The position numbers were made by a program, and so were the translations under genes. A stretch of 64,000 nt of DNA, from assembly GCF_025602895.1 (NCBI RefSeq), contig NW_026516283.1:1-64000 (forward strand), given 5' to 3'. The notes below the pieces were generated by a model, which saw only the letters and a program-made list of their open reading frames with translations, did no database searches and was not told the origin of the DNA. Positions 33,266-44,589 of this stretch are shown piece by piece (the stretch's first letter is position 1; the number at the start of each line of letters is the position of its first letter). The stretch comes from Polychytrium aggregatum (lineage: Eukaryota; Chytridiomycota; Chytridiomycetes; Polychytriales).

Positions 33266-34949
33266 ATGGCAGCTTGCGACGAGTTTAATCCCCAGCGTCT
33301 CGACACCCAGAGCCTAGAGAACGACTTTATCCTCACCAACAACTGCATCGACTCGGAAGGTTGGGATGGCAATCGATCTCTTGGACACGCTGCTGGCCAT
33401 CCACATGCGACATTAATCTATGCGACGCCTCAATTCCACAGGTCGCTTTGTTCTCTACTTGATCAACTGCATGCTCTTTGCGCTTCTCTCGACCGTGGGC
33501 TTCGCCACGGCCGCCTATCGCATGTGGTTCCAAGACGGCTTTTCAAAAACCACGCCGTTCCGCATCCTGCTGATCTCGGCAGTAACATGTCTATGTACGA
33601 CCACCGCCTCATCCGCTGCCACTGCCATATTGACTTTGATGTCTGTCCTTTGCTAACCATGCCAACCATTTACCCGTCCACGCTCTCATCCTCTGTCCAC
33701 GGCTGCTGGCTCGTGCATCCCAGGGCTGGCGATATCGTGGATAGTCATCATGTCCGGCAAAGCCTCATGGATAACCCCGCTCTTGCGCGGAATCACACTG
33801 GAAGGAGTCAATGCATTTCTGTGTCTCAACATTTACTCCAGGTGAGCTTCCCAGGGTCTCGGGGCGAGAGAGCAGGATACAAGTGTCGACATGGTGTGGT
33901 CGCATTGGCTTAACAAAACTCAACCATTTCAACAAACGTACCAACTGCTTCAACTACCACCTCGACCAACTGCTTCCACCATCACCGGACCAACCGTGAC
34001 CTGGGCCAACCATCCTTCTCATCAACCACATCAACCACATCGACTGCAACAACCGCATCGGCTGATTACTCGCTCACATGGCTCCACGACCGACTGCAGT
34101 CTCCACATCGGCGACGTTATCCAGTCATTCTCGTCGTCGCTGCGAGCCACGTCGCTCTATCAGTGGACCGTGCTCGCCCACACCATCGGACGGATCATGT
34201 TCTGGTTCTGGCTTGGCTCGAGCGTGCTTTTCCTTGGCCTGCACTCTCTGGCCGCCTATCTCCACTATGAATCCATGATGGTCTACCAACTGATGGTCAT
34301 GGCCCTGTGCTTCATTGTGACGACGATCTATGTCGGCACCCTCGGAAGCCTGTTCTACATCATGGCCTCGCGGCTGGTGTGCATCTTGAACGACGGCCTG
34401 ACGACGATCGAGAGCGACATTTTCGAAACCGCCGAAGCCATCGCCAAGACCGAGGCCTCATGGAAAGCACTGGCGCAGCAGAGCATCCTCGCTCCGACGC
34501 CGGCTCTCCGGTCGGACCGATCTGCTGAGGTGTCCAAAGCCAGTCCGGACTATGAGGAGCTGACGCTGCTGCACAAGGAGATCAAGACCCTCAACACCAA
34601 GCTCGAGCTTCTGCGGGCTCGCTGGCGGGTGCTGCGAGCGCTCGCCTCCAAGTCGGAGCAGTCGATCCGGGCCGTTTCGATCCTGTGTCTAGCCGTCGGG
34701 GTGCTGCTGACCCTCGGGGTCGCCGCCTGGATCACCATCGCCGTGTTCCAGGAGATCACCGGCCCCACCGCAGCACAGGTATCCATCTCCCTGATGGGCG
34801 GGCGTTCGGGTGCGGCCATTCTCCATGGGTCCAGCTGGGTCTTTGCCCTTGGTGATCTCCTGGTCTATTTTCCGGGTTTTGCGGTTGGCATGTGGTACCA
34901 CGGGCTCCATCTGATTGCAAGCCCCGTCGGCAACCAGGTGCGGCCGTGA
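33266..34949 (+). CDS. Unrecognised multipass membrane protein
   Basis: A four-exon model, 33266-33359, 33442-33594, 33724-33841 and 34100-34949, keeps the frame at GT-AG junctions and yields 404 residues. Helix-length hydrophobic segments run in order: 'FVLYLINCMLFALLSTVGFA', 'ILLISAVTCLWLAISWIVIM', a weaker 'GVNAFLCLNIYSSLHI', 'MFWFWLGSSVLFLGLHSLAA', 'LMVMALCFIVTTIYVGTLGS', 'ILCLAVGVLLTLGVAAWITI' and 'SWVFALGDLLVYFPGFAVGM'. That gives six to seven passes. Between helices 5 and 6 lies a cytoplasmic-type Lys/Glu coiled coil ('YEELTLLHKEIKTLNTKLEL'). A short acidic N-terminus precedes helix 1. It could be a serpentine receptor-like or transport protein; I recognise no family motif. The good hydrophobic joins across three introns support it being real. 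Confidence 0.65.
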
Positions 34950-35164
34950 TGGGCTCGCTGGCGATCTGAACAGGGTCCGAGATACAGCCCACTCAAAGCA
35001 AATCGGGGCATCTGGCTTTAATTTGGAGCTATTGCATGTTGTGGACACTACAGTAGGTCCAGAAAGAAACGGGACAGTTCCTTCCTGGCTTCAGATGTCT
35101 GAAACCCGCTGACTGACTGTAGGCCCAGCGGGTAGGCCATGGCATTGCACTCCTGTCTTCGTTG

Positions 35165-35576
35165 GCAATCCCTTTGTTTTGGTTGGTTTGGGAAGCACAG
35201 TCTTGAATACACTCGGTCGATCTCCTGTGGCGATGATCGACTGGCATACCGTGATCATATTCCTGGCTGCATTGATGTCTCAATCCCACAGCGTATGGCA
35301 GCTTGCACAATGCAGGAATCTCGACCACGAGGGCTGGGAAGGCAGCGTCGTCATCGGGATCGTCTGGAGGGGGTGCTTGGCTGACCATTTCAGCGACCGA
35401 GGCAGAGCCAGAGGCAGGGCTGCTGTCGACTCTGGCTGTGCACTTCTTGGTGAAGGGTCTAACATGGTTGGTCAATCCACAGGAGGGGCATGATTTGATG
35501 GCGGGCTTCTTGGCCACAGGAGAGTCACTGGGTGATCCTGGGTGGGGTCGGGGGGTGTCTTTCTCTTGGGAGCCAT
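35165..35576 (-). pseudogene. Fanzor-B relic: N-terminal zinc knuckle fused to C-terminus by internal deletion
   Basis: ATG 35576 opens 'MAPKRKTPPD', parallel to 'MPPKRKGTGD' at the start of the intact Fanzor. After a frameshift comes 'KSCPSCGLTNHVRPFTKKC', a C-x2-C-x4-H-x7-C motif with exactly the spacing of 'CRQCDGTDHERSNTNRC' (residues 74-90) in the intact protein. A Pro/Asp/Ala segment then jumps, through an internal deletion, to the C-terminal zinc-ribbon remnant 'LHCASCHTLWD', an in-frame stop, 'DINAARNMITVCQSIIATGD' and 'RPSVFKTVLPK'. The RuvC-III Asp survives. Most of the nuclease is missing, so it is not functional. It defines a lineage distinct from the 52.7-kb gene. Confidence 0.8.
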
Positions 35577-35611
35577 CCGGCGAGAAAGCGTCCTTGATTC
35601 ACAGATCCATA

Positions 35612-36721
35612 CACTTTATTCAGAAAAAAACGGGACAATATAGCCGTTTCCATGAACATGTAGTATGTGCTGTGCTTGCGTCAAGCAAAGCCACAAGAAA
35701 TAAAACAGATCACTTTGGCAGCCTCCGAGTGAAGACCTCACGTCGCTCTCCGGTCTCCACAATCGACCTGCATACTGTGATCATGTTGCGCGCCGCATTG
35801 ACGTCGCGATTCCACACTGTCCGGCAGCTGGGATTCTTGCAGCTCCTGACAAAGTGGGAATTCGCAACACTGGGCGCATCGAGTCCTTCCAACCGAACTG
35901 GCTCCAGGCACTTGGAGCACACTTGCGAGGTGTTGAACTCGTTCGTCGAGACTACCTTGACGCTTCCATGATGGTGATTGGGACGGCGTCGGTGGTGCTC
36001 GAATTGCTCAAAGTACCGAGCAAACCGCTGCCTCCGAGGGCTGGATGCATAGCCCTTAGTACATGCGATGCAGCACACCAGAGTGGTTGATGGCAAATGC
36101 AGCCGAGACAGACTTGTGTTTCATGTGATTGCGCTAGCGAAGCGAAGCACCCTTCGGTGAGTATCCGTAAAGAGGGAAAATGGATTTCCTGATCCCCGTC
36201 TCATCGACAAAAACGAATCGTCGTGGGTCGATGGAGCGGACCTGGTCCCTGAACTGTGCCACTCGCTCATCCAGTCGCTTGGACTTGTAGAGGTGTGTTG
36301 CCCTCTTGTGTGAGAGACCTGCTCGGTGGATGGCAGTGTGGCAGAGTGAGAGTGATACTTTCCTCTGGAGGATGGACTCGAGCTTGCACCGCAGCACAGG
36401 ACCAGTCTGGAACGGGTCCTGTTCAATCAGGGTGCGAATGACTGGACATGCCTGCTCGAAGAAAGTGGATCTGCGAGCTGGGACCCGGGATGGGTCATCC
36501 AGCTTGCATCCTCGGTGCCATCGATGGATGGTGCTCTTGGATACACTGAATATGGAGGCGACCTTACGCAGGCTATGGATGAGGGCGTAGCATCGCAATG
36601 CGGCGGTGCGAAAGTCGGATGTGTGGCGAATGGTCATGGCCAGCGCGCGATAACATTGGGTAACAAAATATTCGATGAATGGTCAAAAACCCGGGTGTCC
36701 CGTTTTTTATTGGATTGCCTG
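35612..36721 (-). mobile_element. 1110-bp deletion derivative of the Fanzor/mariner element with both ends
   Basis: It is bounded by TA at 35610-35611 and 36722-36723. The right end (CACTTTATTCAG, A-run, CGGGACA) and left end (outer strand CAGGCAATCCAATAAAAAAC, then GGGACACCCGG) match the 51409 element. On the minus strand it contains transposase codons 1 to ~170 (ATG 36637), with the same TAG nonsense codon as the 13062 copy (36134-36136). The same junction then leads into Fanzor 'KGYASSPRRQRF' to stop (35710) and the full 3' tail. It keeps the Fanzor catalytic Glu, the Zn ribbon and the RuvC-III Asp codons, but not RuvC-I. It inserted at a TA inside the older 35051-36826 element. Confidence 0.92.
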
Positions 36722-36894
36722 TAAACGCATCGCTGAATGGTCATGGCCAGCGCGCGATGGTTTGAGGCAACAAAATACTTGTTCAACGGCCAAAATCCGG
36801 GGTGTCCTTTTTTATTGGATCGGCTGTAATGAAAGAATAAACATCGACAGCAAAATACAAAACAACCAAACAGAGAGCGAAACGGTGGGGAAGA

Positions 36895-36945
36895 AGGAAG
36901 GAAGGAAGGAAGGAAAGAAGGAAAGAAGAAAAGAAAGGACAATAA
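36895..36945. repeat. GAAG/GGAA microsatellite in the Pumilio 3' flank
   Basis: Runs of GGAA and GAAAG tetramers form a purine tract, with further GAGA runs at 37035-37080. Transcribed with the Pumilio gene this would be a pyrimidine-rich 3' UTR. No ORF of interest overlaps it. Confidence 0.6.
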
Positions 36946-37249
36946 AGAGAACATCAAGACAGGAGTATCAGCGTGCACCAACGAGGGCGTGTACTCGGAA
37001 CATCAGGTTTGTCGGTGGCTGCAAAGGAAGATTGCGAGAGCAAGATCGAGAGAGAGACCGTGAGAGAGAGAGAACGAGTGATGAAAAGAAAACGACAGCA
37101 CAGAGGAAAGGGGAACGGATGGGAAAGAGGAAACTCATATATATAAAGGCGGTGTGCAGAGCACGCGAGAGCAAGTGCACTCATGTCTCCAAAGCGCTAG
37201 ATAACTCTGCTTTGTTGGTTTGGTTTGATTTGGTTTGATTTGATTTTTT

Positions 37250-40200
37250 TTACATGGGACCTTCCGTCAGGTTGGTAATGGTGGGCGAGACACCCTGTTG
37301 CTGAGGCTGTGCTTGCTGCTGCTGTTGGAGCATCTTCTCAACCTCTGCAAAGCGTTTCGATAGCAGGTACTGTTAGTCAGAGGCCATCGGACTCAAGCAA
37401 CCCGTGGGATTGTCTCAAAGGAGCGGTTTGCAGGTATTCACGCAGCCCGATATTCACACAGAGCGGTGCCCGTCGCCATGTCGACAAGATAGAGGGAAAG
37501 CATGCAGGGGGGGACCGAGGCGGTGGGAAAATCACTCACTCGCAATCAGGTGCTTGCCATAGGTGTACTTCTTGAGCGAGGCCAGGTGAGGCTTGATCTT
37601 TTGGATCAGGAGCTCCTTCTGGTCGCCGTCCACAACATCCAGCATCTTCTGCACCACATAGTTGGCGTACTGATCCTTCATCATGGCAACAAGCGGAGAC
37701 GAGCTACAGACGACATCAGGCGACATCAGGCGACATCAGGCGACATCAGACGACATCAGGCGAGAGCGGGTCAGCGTCGATGAAAGAGCGCGAGACAGTT
37801 GGGGGTGCAGGCGACAGGGGGGGAAGGTCAGGAACGGTAGCGCAGACGACCAGAGCCAACATACCCATCCGGCTTGGTCTGGACAACTTCTTCGATGAGC
37901 AGCTGGCGGTCTTTCTTGCTGCCGTGTGCAACGCACTTTTCGACCACGTTGCTGGCAAACTTGTGCTTGCTCATCATCAGGACCTGGCCCCGCACTTTGT
38001 TGACGATGATGGCCTTGTCCGACGGCTTGCCGCGCTCGAGGACGTGCTGGATCACATAGTTGCCATACTGATCCTGGATCAGATTTATAGTATAGCGGTG
38101 CAATTCCTCAAGGAGCGGCTGTGAAACGAAGGCGACGGCCAAGGCATGTGTGAGCGACTGCGCGACACCGAGGGATGAAAGCAACTGCCTCGACATGGCG
38201 AATTGGAGGGGTGCACAGACATACGAAAGAATCGCCGTCAAAGGGCCCGGCAAGACGCAGGCGTCGAGGGCCAATATACATACATTGGGGATGGCCGGAT
38301 TGTCTCCGCCAATGATCTGGTTGCGCTCGTCAGTCGAGTGCTCAAAGATGCGCTGGATGACGCGGCAGCCATACGGATGCGTGGCCAGCGAATAGACCTG
38401 TCCGTGGAACGCATCGACAATGAACTGGATGTGCTCGGCGGGGACGCGCTCGATTGCCTTCTGGATGACATGGTTGCCGTTCTGGTCCTTGACGCACTTG
38501 AGGACGTTACCGTCGAGTTCTCTGACGAGCACGGCCTGCTGGTCAACGAGGACGTGCTCGAGCGCCTTCTGTACAACTCGACAGCCGTACATCTGCAGCG
38601 AGAGCGAAAGCACATGACCCTCCATTTGCTTTGCAAGGATCTGCTTCTGGATTTGGTTGCCTGTCGCCACGATGGCGCATTGGCTGTCAGATCAACGACC
38701 GGGCGAATATTCTCCCACCTCGTACGGCCGAGAAGCAGCCGGGCAGCCGGCAGCCGGCAGCTGTGGCCGACTCCACCGCAAGTTTGCGAGTACGTACCAT
38801 GCTCAAAGAACTTTTGGATGACATAGTTGCCAAAGACGTCCGTCATCAGCTGCAGTGCGTTTGACAGGATTTCCTCAAAAACAAGCTGCTTCTCCTCGCT
38901 ACTGGCCGTTTCGAGCTTCTGCTGGATGAAGCGCGAGCCATGCTGGTCGCCGCTGAACTCGACGATATTGCCGACAATGTCCTGTAGTTGTTGCAACGGC
39001 AGGAGAGTTAGGCAGCTGCCTGGCCGCATAACGAGTCGGGGGCTGGAGGCCACACAGCCACAGACAGGAATGCAGGATACATGGTGCGGTGCGGCACATA
39101 CCCGGAGCTCGTATTTCTTGTTCTTGTTGTTTCGGAACTCCTCCAGCAGCGCGCTTCGGATTCCATGTCCTGGATCCGAGGGAATGCTGGGCTCCTGAGG
39201 AGGGATCGGTGTTCGTCTGCTTGGACTCAACGGGTTGACTCCGACGTACGGCGAGCTCGGCGAGGCCAGGGAACCATTGAGGCCCATGAACTCCTTTCGC
39301 ATCAGCTGATCTGGGGTCTCGCGGTACATCTGCTGGGTAGCCAGGAATCGTATCCGCTTCTCCATCAGGCTGTTGGTTCTGGTCACCGTCGGGATGCTCG
39401 GGGCCGTGTATCCGCCCATGTAGTAAGCGCCAGAGTTTTGCTTTGGTACGCCAAGATCTGCACACAAGACAGGCGGGACATGGGCGACATACGAGTAAGT
39501 CATAGCCCCATGGGGTCCGAGCTGCGCCTTAGGCACACCATTGTGCCACCAAGATAAGCAGTATGTCTCACCTGAGCCTTCCTCTGGATAGAATCCGCGT
39601 GTCTTGGTTTGGCCGGCCTGACGGAGCTGGTATAGATGGCGCTCTGGAGGGCGAGGGGGGGGGGAGCAAAGCATGGGGGTTACATTCAGCACCATAGCAA
39701 ACACTTCTGGTCATCTATAGGGGAGAGACGCTGGACGAGCAGTCGCAAGAGCCGTGATATCTACCTTTGGCGGTAAGGAAGGCATCGCGGTTGGGGCCGG
39801 CACTGCGGATGTTGCGGTCGGGGTACATGCGATCAAAGGCTGTGTTGATTTTCATGGGCTTGTGGGAGGACCGCATCTCCATGTTGTCAGCCTGGGAAGA
39901 GGAAAGGGAACAAGTGTTATCTACAGGACACAGATCCACAAACATCGTACGGCGACGCTGTGTTCATTGTGGCCGCGCTGGAGCTGGGTTGGAGCTGAAG
40001 CTGGAGCTGGAGGGGGCGTGTGTACGACAGCACCACAGTGTCATCGAGCCAAACAGTCACATTTCCAGCCACTCGGATCGGCGCCACTCGCGCAGAGTCG
40101 ACTGATCTCATGGATACAACGTACACGTACATCGCTCAGGCTCAGATCGCGGAACTGTGCCGACATGTCCAAGGGTGACATGAAGTCGCCAAAGCCCGAT

Positions 40201-41166
40201 CCTGGCCCAGGGTGGCTTCGGATGCTGTGGAAGCTGGAAGGAGGTGTCGATGCCGAGCGCATAGGCGGAGAAATCAGCGAGGCAGGATCATCCCGATGGT
40301 CGAGGGCGCCGAGCAAAGAGGCCATACGGATCTCCTCTTCATGGTGTCGGTCGTCGTAGTCGTGGTAGATTGTGTCGCGGGGGAGAGGTTCGTCATCGAA
40401 CTCGGGATCGGGCATGCGATATTGAAGGGCCGAGGCAGGGCGGATGTACTCGTCAGGAAGGTCGGCCAGGGGGCGGCGCTTGGACGGGGACTGGGTCTGG
40501 GATCGTGGGATGTACTCGACGGTGCCCCAGGGAATGGAGGGCGCCGGTGCGTATCGGGGGCGAGGAGCAGGGGCGCCATAGGCATCCATGTCTTTGATGC
40601 CTGAGTGGAAATCGGAAGCCAGGGGCTGCAGCGACAGGAGCAAGGAAAAGCAAACAGAGTCAGTCCCGGGGGGAAAGCCACTCTGGAATCACGCATAGCG
40701 CCGCCGAGAAGGATGAGCGGAGCAGGAGATGCGGGCCAGCCAGCCGGACGGCTGAAAATGCAAGCGACTGCGCTATCGATATTACCTCGTCGGTGGGGTA
40801 GTGGCGCTGGTCGGACAAGTCGTCACCGGGGGAGCCGTAGAATGCGGATGGCGGCGGATCCATCAACTTCCGGTCAAACTGTGAGCCAGGGAGCTCAGGG
40901 TACTTTTTGGGCAGACCGGCGCTCGGAACAGACTCTTGCGGCCAAATCTGCCACGAGTTGAAGGGGCTGGGCGAATAGCTGGGCCCAGGAGCCGAGGGAG
41001 TGAGCGGGGCCGAGGGAAGGGCCATCGAGGGATCCAGCCTGGGCTGCGGAGCATAGTATCCGTAGTCAAGGTTGAGGCGAGGATCCAGGCTCGAGGAGTC
41101 TGGCTCGGCGAACTTGAAGCCGTCGAGCTGTGAGGGTGGCGCACTGCTCGAGCGACCAGGGTCCAT
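37250..41166 (-). CDS. Pumilio/PUF-domain RNA-binding protein
   Basis: Ten exons keep the frame: 41166-40786, 40625 to about 40131 (this donor could also be 40125), 39891-39765, 39643-39572, 39457-39102, 38981-38798, 38660-38284, 38118-37865, 37703-37540 and 37344-37250. The product is about 834 residues. The first ~450 are Ser/Pro/Tyr-rich. From exon 6 eight PUF repeats can be read by their NYVIQ-type helices: '[11 protein letters not shown]', '[13 protein letters not shown]', '[13 protein letters not shown]', '[13 protein letters not shown]', '[13 protein letters not shown]', '[13 protein letters not shown]', '[13 protein letters not shown]', '[13 protein letters not shown]'. The protein ends in a short Gln-rich tail. 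The repeat residues (N/S-x-x-x-Q, C-x-x-x-Q, S-x-x-x-E) are those of canonical PUF3/Pumilio proteins binding UGUA-type 3' UTR sites to repress or localise mRNA. Confidence 0.95.
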
Positions 41167-44011
41167 CGTGCGGGAAAAATCAGAGTCCCAGTCCAGACGG
41201 CCTCTCATCAGCACAGCGAGCTGGAGACAGCCACGAAGCGGGCAAAGACGAGTGTATCCAAGCCAAGGGTTGGAGAGAAACAGACCACCGACGATGACGA
41301 CGAAATAAATGAGGGACCGGGGTTCGGTGGGGAGTAAGGTGGGGCGAGGCAGCCGAGCCGAACCGAGTTGCCGGGTCCGTCGCGACGACAAAAAGGAGTC
41401 AGTTCGCAAGAGTGCAGCCAGCATGCAAAGAGCGAGAGGCAGCAGGGCGAGGTGGAGGCGGTGGTGGCCGGAGCGGGTGGTATGTGGAGGGGGAGTGAGG
41501 GCGCCGTGGGTCGGGGAGATGAAGGTGACAAGGCCGAGGAGACGGGTGGGAACAACCAGCGAGCCAAAGGGCAACGGACGGTACAGCACAGAGGCCGAGG
41601 AAGAAGATGGACCGGGAGATGATCAGACGGACTGGTCAGACGATGGCGAGCGAGCGAGCGAGCGGACAATGATTGGCGGTCGACACCGGATCGAGAAGGG
41701 CTTTGGCTGGACAGCAGCCAGAAGGTGCGAACCAACACCAGCCGCAAGGACCCACCAAGGCCATCGCAGGCATGGAGAGCAGCATGGAGAGCAGCATCCA
41801 CAAGCATGGAGAACGGCATCTGAAAGCGGGTAGCAACTGCGACAAGAAAGAGCGCAGACGCATCTCTCACCTGGCCATGGGGATGGTTCTTGGCTTTGGG
41901 TTGAAAGACATTCTCATCCATTTTGGGCGGTATCAGGGCAGTATATACTTGAAGAGGGATAAGGGCTCAATGAGAGAAAGGAATTCACAGGGCTCGAGCA
42001 GAAGAGAGCGACGACCAACGATGGAGGACGTAGTGGAGGGAGAGGAGGAGGGGGGAACTGGGGTCCTTGTATTTACCAGACAGTGGTAGATCGAGATTAG
42101 GCGGATGATCGTTAGGACATCGAGCGGGCAATAGGGACAACTCGGCAATAGAAGAGCAAGTACGGAAGCAAGCACGGAAGCAAGCAGAGGGACAGAGACG
42201 GTGCAGGAGTGGAGGCGATAGAGATGTCGACACCGGTAAGGAGGTCAGGGTCGGGGAGGGGAGGGGAGATGCAGCAAGGAGGGGAGATGCAGCTGGGAGT
42301 GAGAGCGAGAGAGAGGAGACGGCGCCGGTCGCAGAAACAGGGTCGGCAGCTCTGCGATGCGGGCAGCCCGGTGTGCGAGGCCAGAGGAAGCAGGCAAGGG
42401 AAGGGTGTTCAGGCAGGGCGAACAGCGTGAAGTTGCACCTTACTTTTTAAGGCAGCACAGCTCGACAGCAGCAGGTCGTCCGATTCCAAGATCCAGATGT
42501 CAAAGAAGGAAAGAGATCACAAAAACGAGGAAGAGGGGGGGGAGAGGATCTTGTTCGGAAAGTATGAACAGGCAGGCAACGGGGAATGGACGGGCCCAGG
42601 GAAGCACACAGGACGGGGTCGACAGCAGGAGAGGGACGGAAGGCAGCGATGGACGACAAGTACAGACGCAAAAGGGCACGAAAGAGAGCGGGAGCAGCAG
42701 CCGGGACCCGTTCTGTCGAAAGAGAATATATGATATAAATATATATATAGGTATGTATACAGTTATGTACAGATTAAAAAGAAAATGGGGGGAGACGATC
42801 CAAGCAAGTTATGGAGTCATTTATTGAAGGAAGAAGGCAATGGCAACGGCGAAGGCGACGGAGGGGGATTGACAGGAGGGAAGGGAGGGAGGAGGGAGGG
42901 ATCAGAAGGCAGCGCTGGCAAGGCTCAACTCGGCGGCCAGCCTGGAAATCCTGGGTTGACTCGGGTGGGGAGCGAGCGGGAAGGCAGCTGATTGATTGTC
43001 GAGACCAGGGAGGCGAGCGGCAAGATGTCCACGGACGAAGGACGAGGGGGAAAAAAAAGGCTGGAGCCAAAGGAGGCGAGGCCCGAGACAGGAAGACCGG
43101 TCGGCGACAGCCAGAGGCGAGAGGGACACTCTTTGTTGCCGCCAATCCAGGCACTGCGACGGCCCGCAGAACGCAACCGGGACAGCCGACAAGCAGAGAG
43201 GACACAGGCAGGCAGACAGACGGACAGGCCCATGGGCGAGCGGGGCTGCGAGCGGTGCTGCGATCGGCCGATGCGATCAGCCGATGCGATCGGCTCATGC
43301 TTGGGATCGCTCTGTCTGAAAGTAACGTCGTTAGCACGGACTGACTATCAGAGACGGCCGAGAACATCTCGTTCTGTGCACGCTCTGTGCACCGAGGCGA
43401 TTGGGCGGCCTGTGCCAGGCACCGAGAAGGGGGCCGTCAGAGTCACGAAGCAAAGGCCAGGCGGTCTGCCTGCGGCCGCTGCAGTCGCAAAAGCAGCACC
43501 ACACTCGGCGCTAGAGATGCATCGCTGGCCCGCAGAGCCGCAGCGCAAATGCAGCCCGCACCATGGCCACGATCACAGCGGGCGCTGGCCAGGACGAAGC
43601 CGAGGAGGCTCCGTGGATGCTCTCGCTGCATATCGCGGGCATGTCGCACACGCCATCGCAAAAGGAAAGGCTCGAGGCGTCCGCTGTGTTGATTGCGCGA
43701 GCAACAGAGCAGAGCCGGCTGTCGGACCCATGTCCAATCCAAGCTCGATCCAAGCTCGATCCATGTTCGCGGTCGAGAGGCCTCTTCGCCGGGCATCAGC
43801 GCTGATCGGGGGTGATTCTGGCGGCCAATATAACGCTGCTTGCCGAGCCGTGCCATGGACCGGCCGGGCGGCAGCATTCGCCCATCACCCCGGACCGAGC
43901 CGTGCGCACAACATTGCGTGATTGTAAAGTGCCAGAGGGGAGCTCATCGCATATGCTGTATTGATCGATCTGCTCTTGTTCCCGGCATGGCAGGTAGATC
44001 GGATGCGGCCG
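41167..44011. other. 2.8-kb intergenic region without a recognised gene
   Basis: This stretch is upstream of Pumilio and downstream of OST5. It contains purine-rich tracts, many short overlapping ORFs on both strands, an AT-rich patch (ATATATAT-like, 42725-42755) and three repeats of a CGATC(G/A)GC motif near 43262-43295. No ORF shows a domain or coherent splice structure. 5' UTR exons of Pumilio may lie here. Confidence 0.45.
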
Positions 44012-44589
44012 CTAAACAAAGATGTCACAGGACAAGAACAAGAACAGGGTCCCAAAGCCTGAGATGCAGGAGTTGGATTAGCGGCCAGGATAACATGTCT
44101 GGGGCAGACAGGACTAGTCTGCGGCTGCACTCGCTCATCCAGCTTACCGAGCAAAAGCGACGAGGGAAGGGCCAGCGACAACTCCTTGACAAGGTTTTTG
44201 GACGACTTGGCGCCGATCTGGGAGCTGGGATAGGAGAGAAGCACGGTGCATGAGCATCGCAGTCACAGCCATGTCCACCGCCTTCTACGAGTCCACTGCC
44301 TTCCACGATCCCAGTGCGGCTGGCCAGTGCCAGACGAGCAAGACCGTAGCCGTTTCCGTTTGTCTGCCCGACATGGGCGATCCTGAGTGCAGAACACCCA
44401 CGCTGGCTGTCCCAGTCAAGAGGACGGCACCACTGACTCCCTGTCCTTTCGCGAATACAGAGGCACTTACATAAAGAACGACGAGGCGAGGATGAATCCC
44501 AGCAAAAGCAGAGAACCCGAGAGCGGAACAAAGAGCGACGCAGGCACCGGGGGAGCGAATGCCTTCAGGTCGGCATTGGACCAGGAAAT
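44012..44589 (-). CDS. OST5: Oligosaccharyltransferase small subunit Ost5/TMEM258 (first exon not located)
   Basis: Three small exons, 44589-44471, 44224-44148 and 44058-44012, join in frame to give 80 residues. They read 'FAPPVPASLFVPLSGSLLLL' (first transmembrane helix, preceded by the family's P-V-x-P pattern), 'QIGAKSSKNLVKELSLALPS', then 'LLLGGFGTLFLFLSCDIFV' to the stop. This is the two-helix TMEM258/Ost5 layout, including the K-EL loop and the GFG..FL second helix. The subunit sits with Stt3/Ost4-type partners in the ER oligosaccharyltransferase that N-glycosylates proteins. An acceptor AG directly precedes 44589 and an in-frame TAG spans it, so the initiator must lie on a short upstream exon I could not identify. 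Confidence 0.85.

Larger units (their letters stand above)
35051..36826 (-). mobile_element. Outer Fanzor-B deletion derivative, host of a nested insertion
   Basis: The right end starts after TA 35049-35050 (CAGTAGGTCCAGAAAG, then AAACGGGACAG). The left end, read outward, is GGTGTCC, a T-run, then ATTGGATCGGCTG before TA 36827-36828. Without the 35612-36721 insertion (plus one TA) it is about 660 bp. It contains the transposase start (ATGACCATT on the minus strand near 36740), then a Fanzor-B N-terminus (ATG 35576), then a Fanzor-B C-terminus. Its deletion junctions differ from those of the younger derivatives. It is an older, non-autonomous copy. Confidence 0.8.

Noticed and set aside
42725-42760. 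AT-rich ATATATA patch as a replication origin or centromeric feature
   Set aside because: It is only ~35 bp long with no associated motif. A simple microsatellite is the simpler reading.
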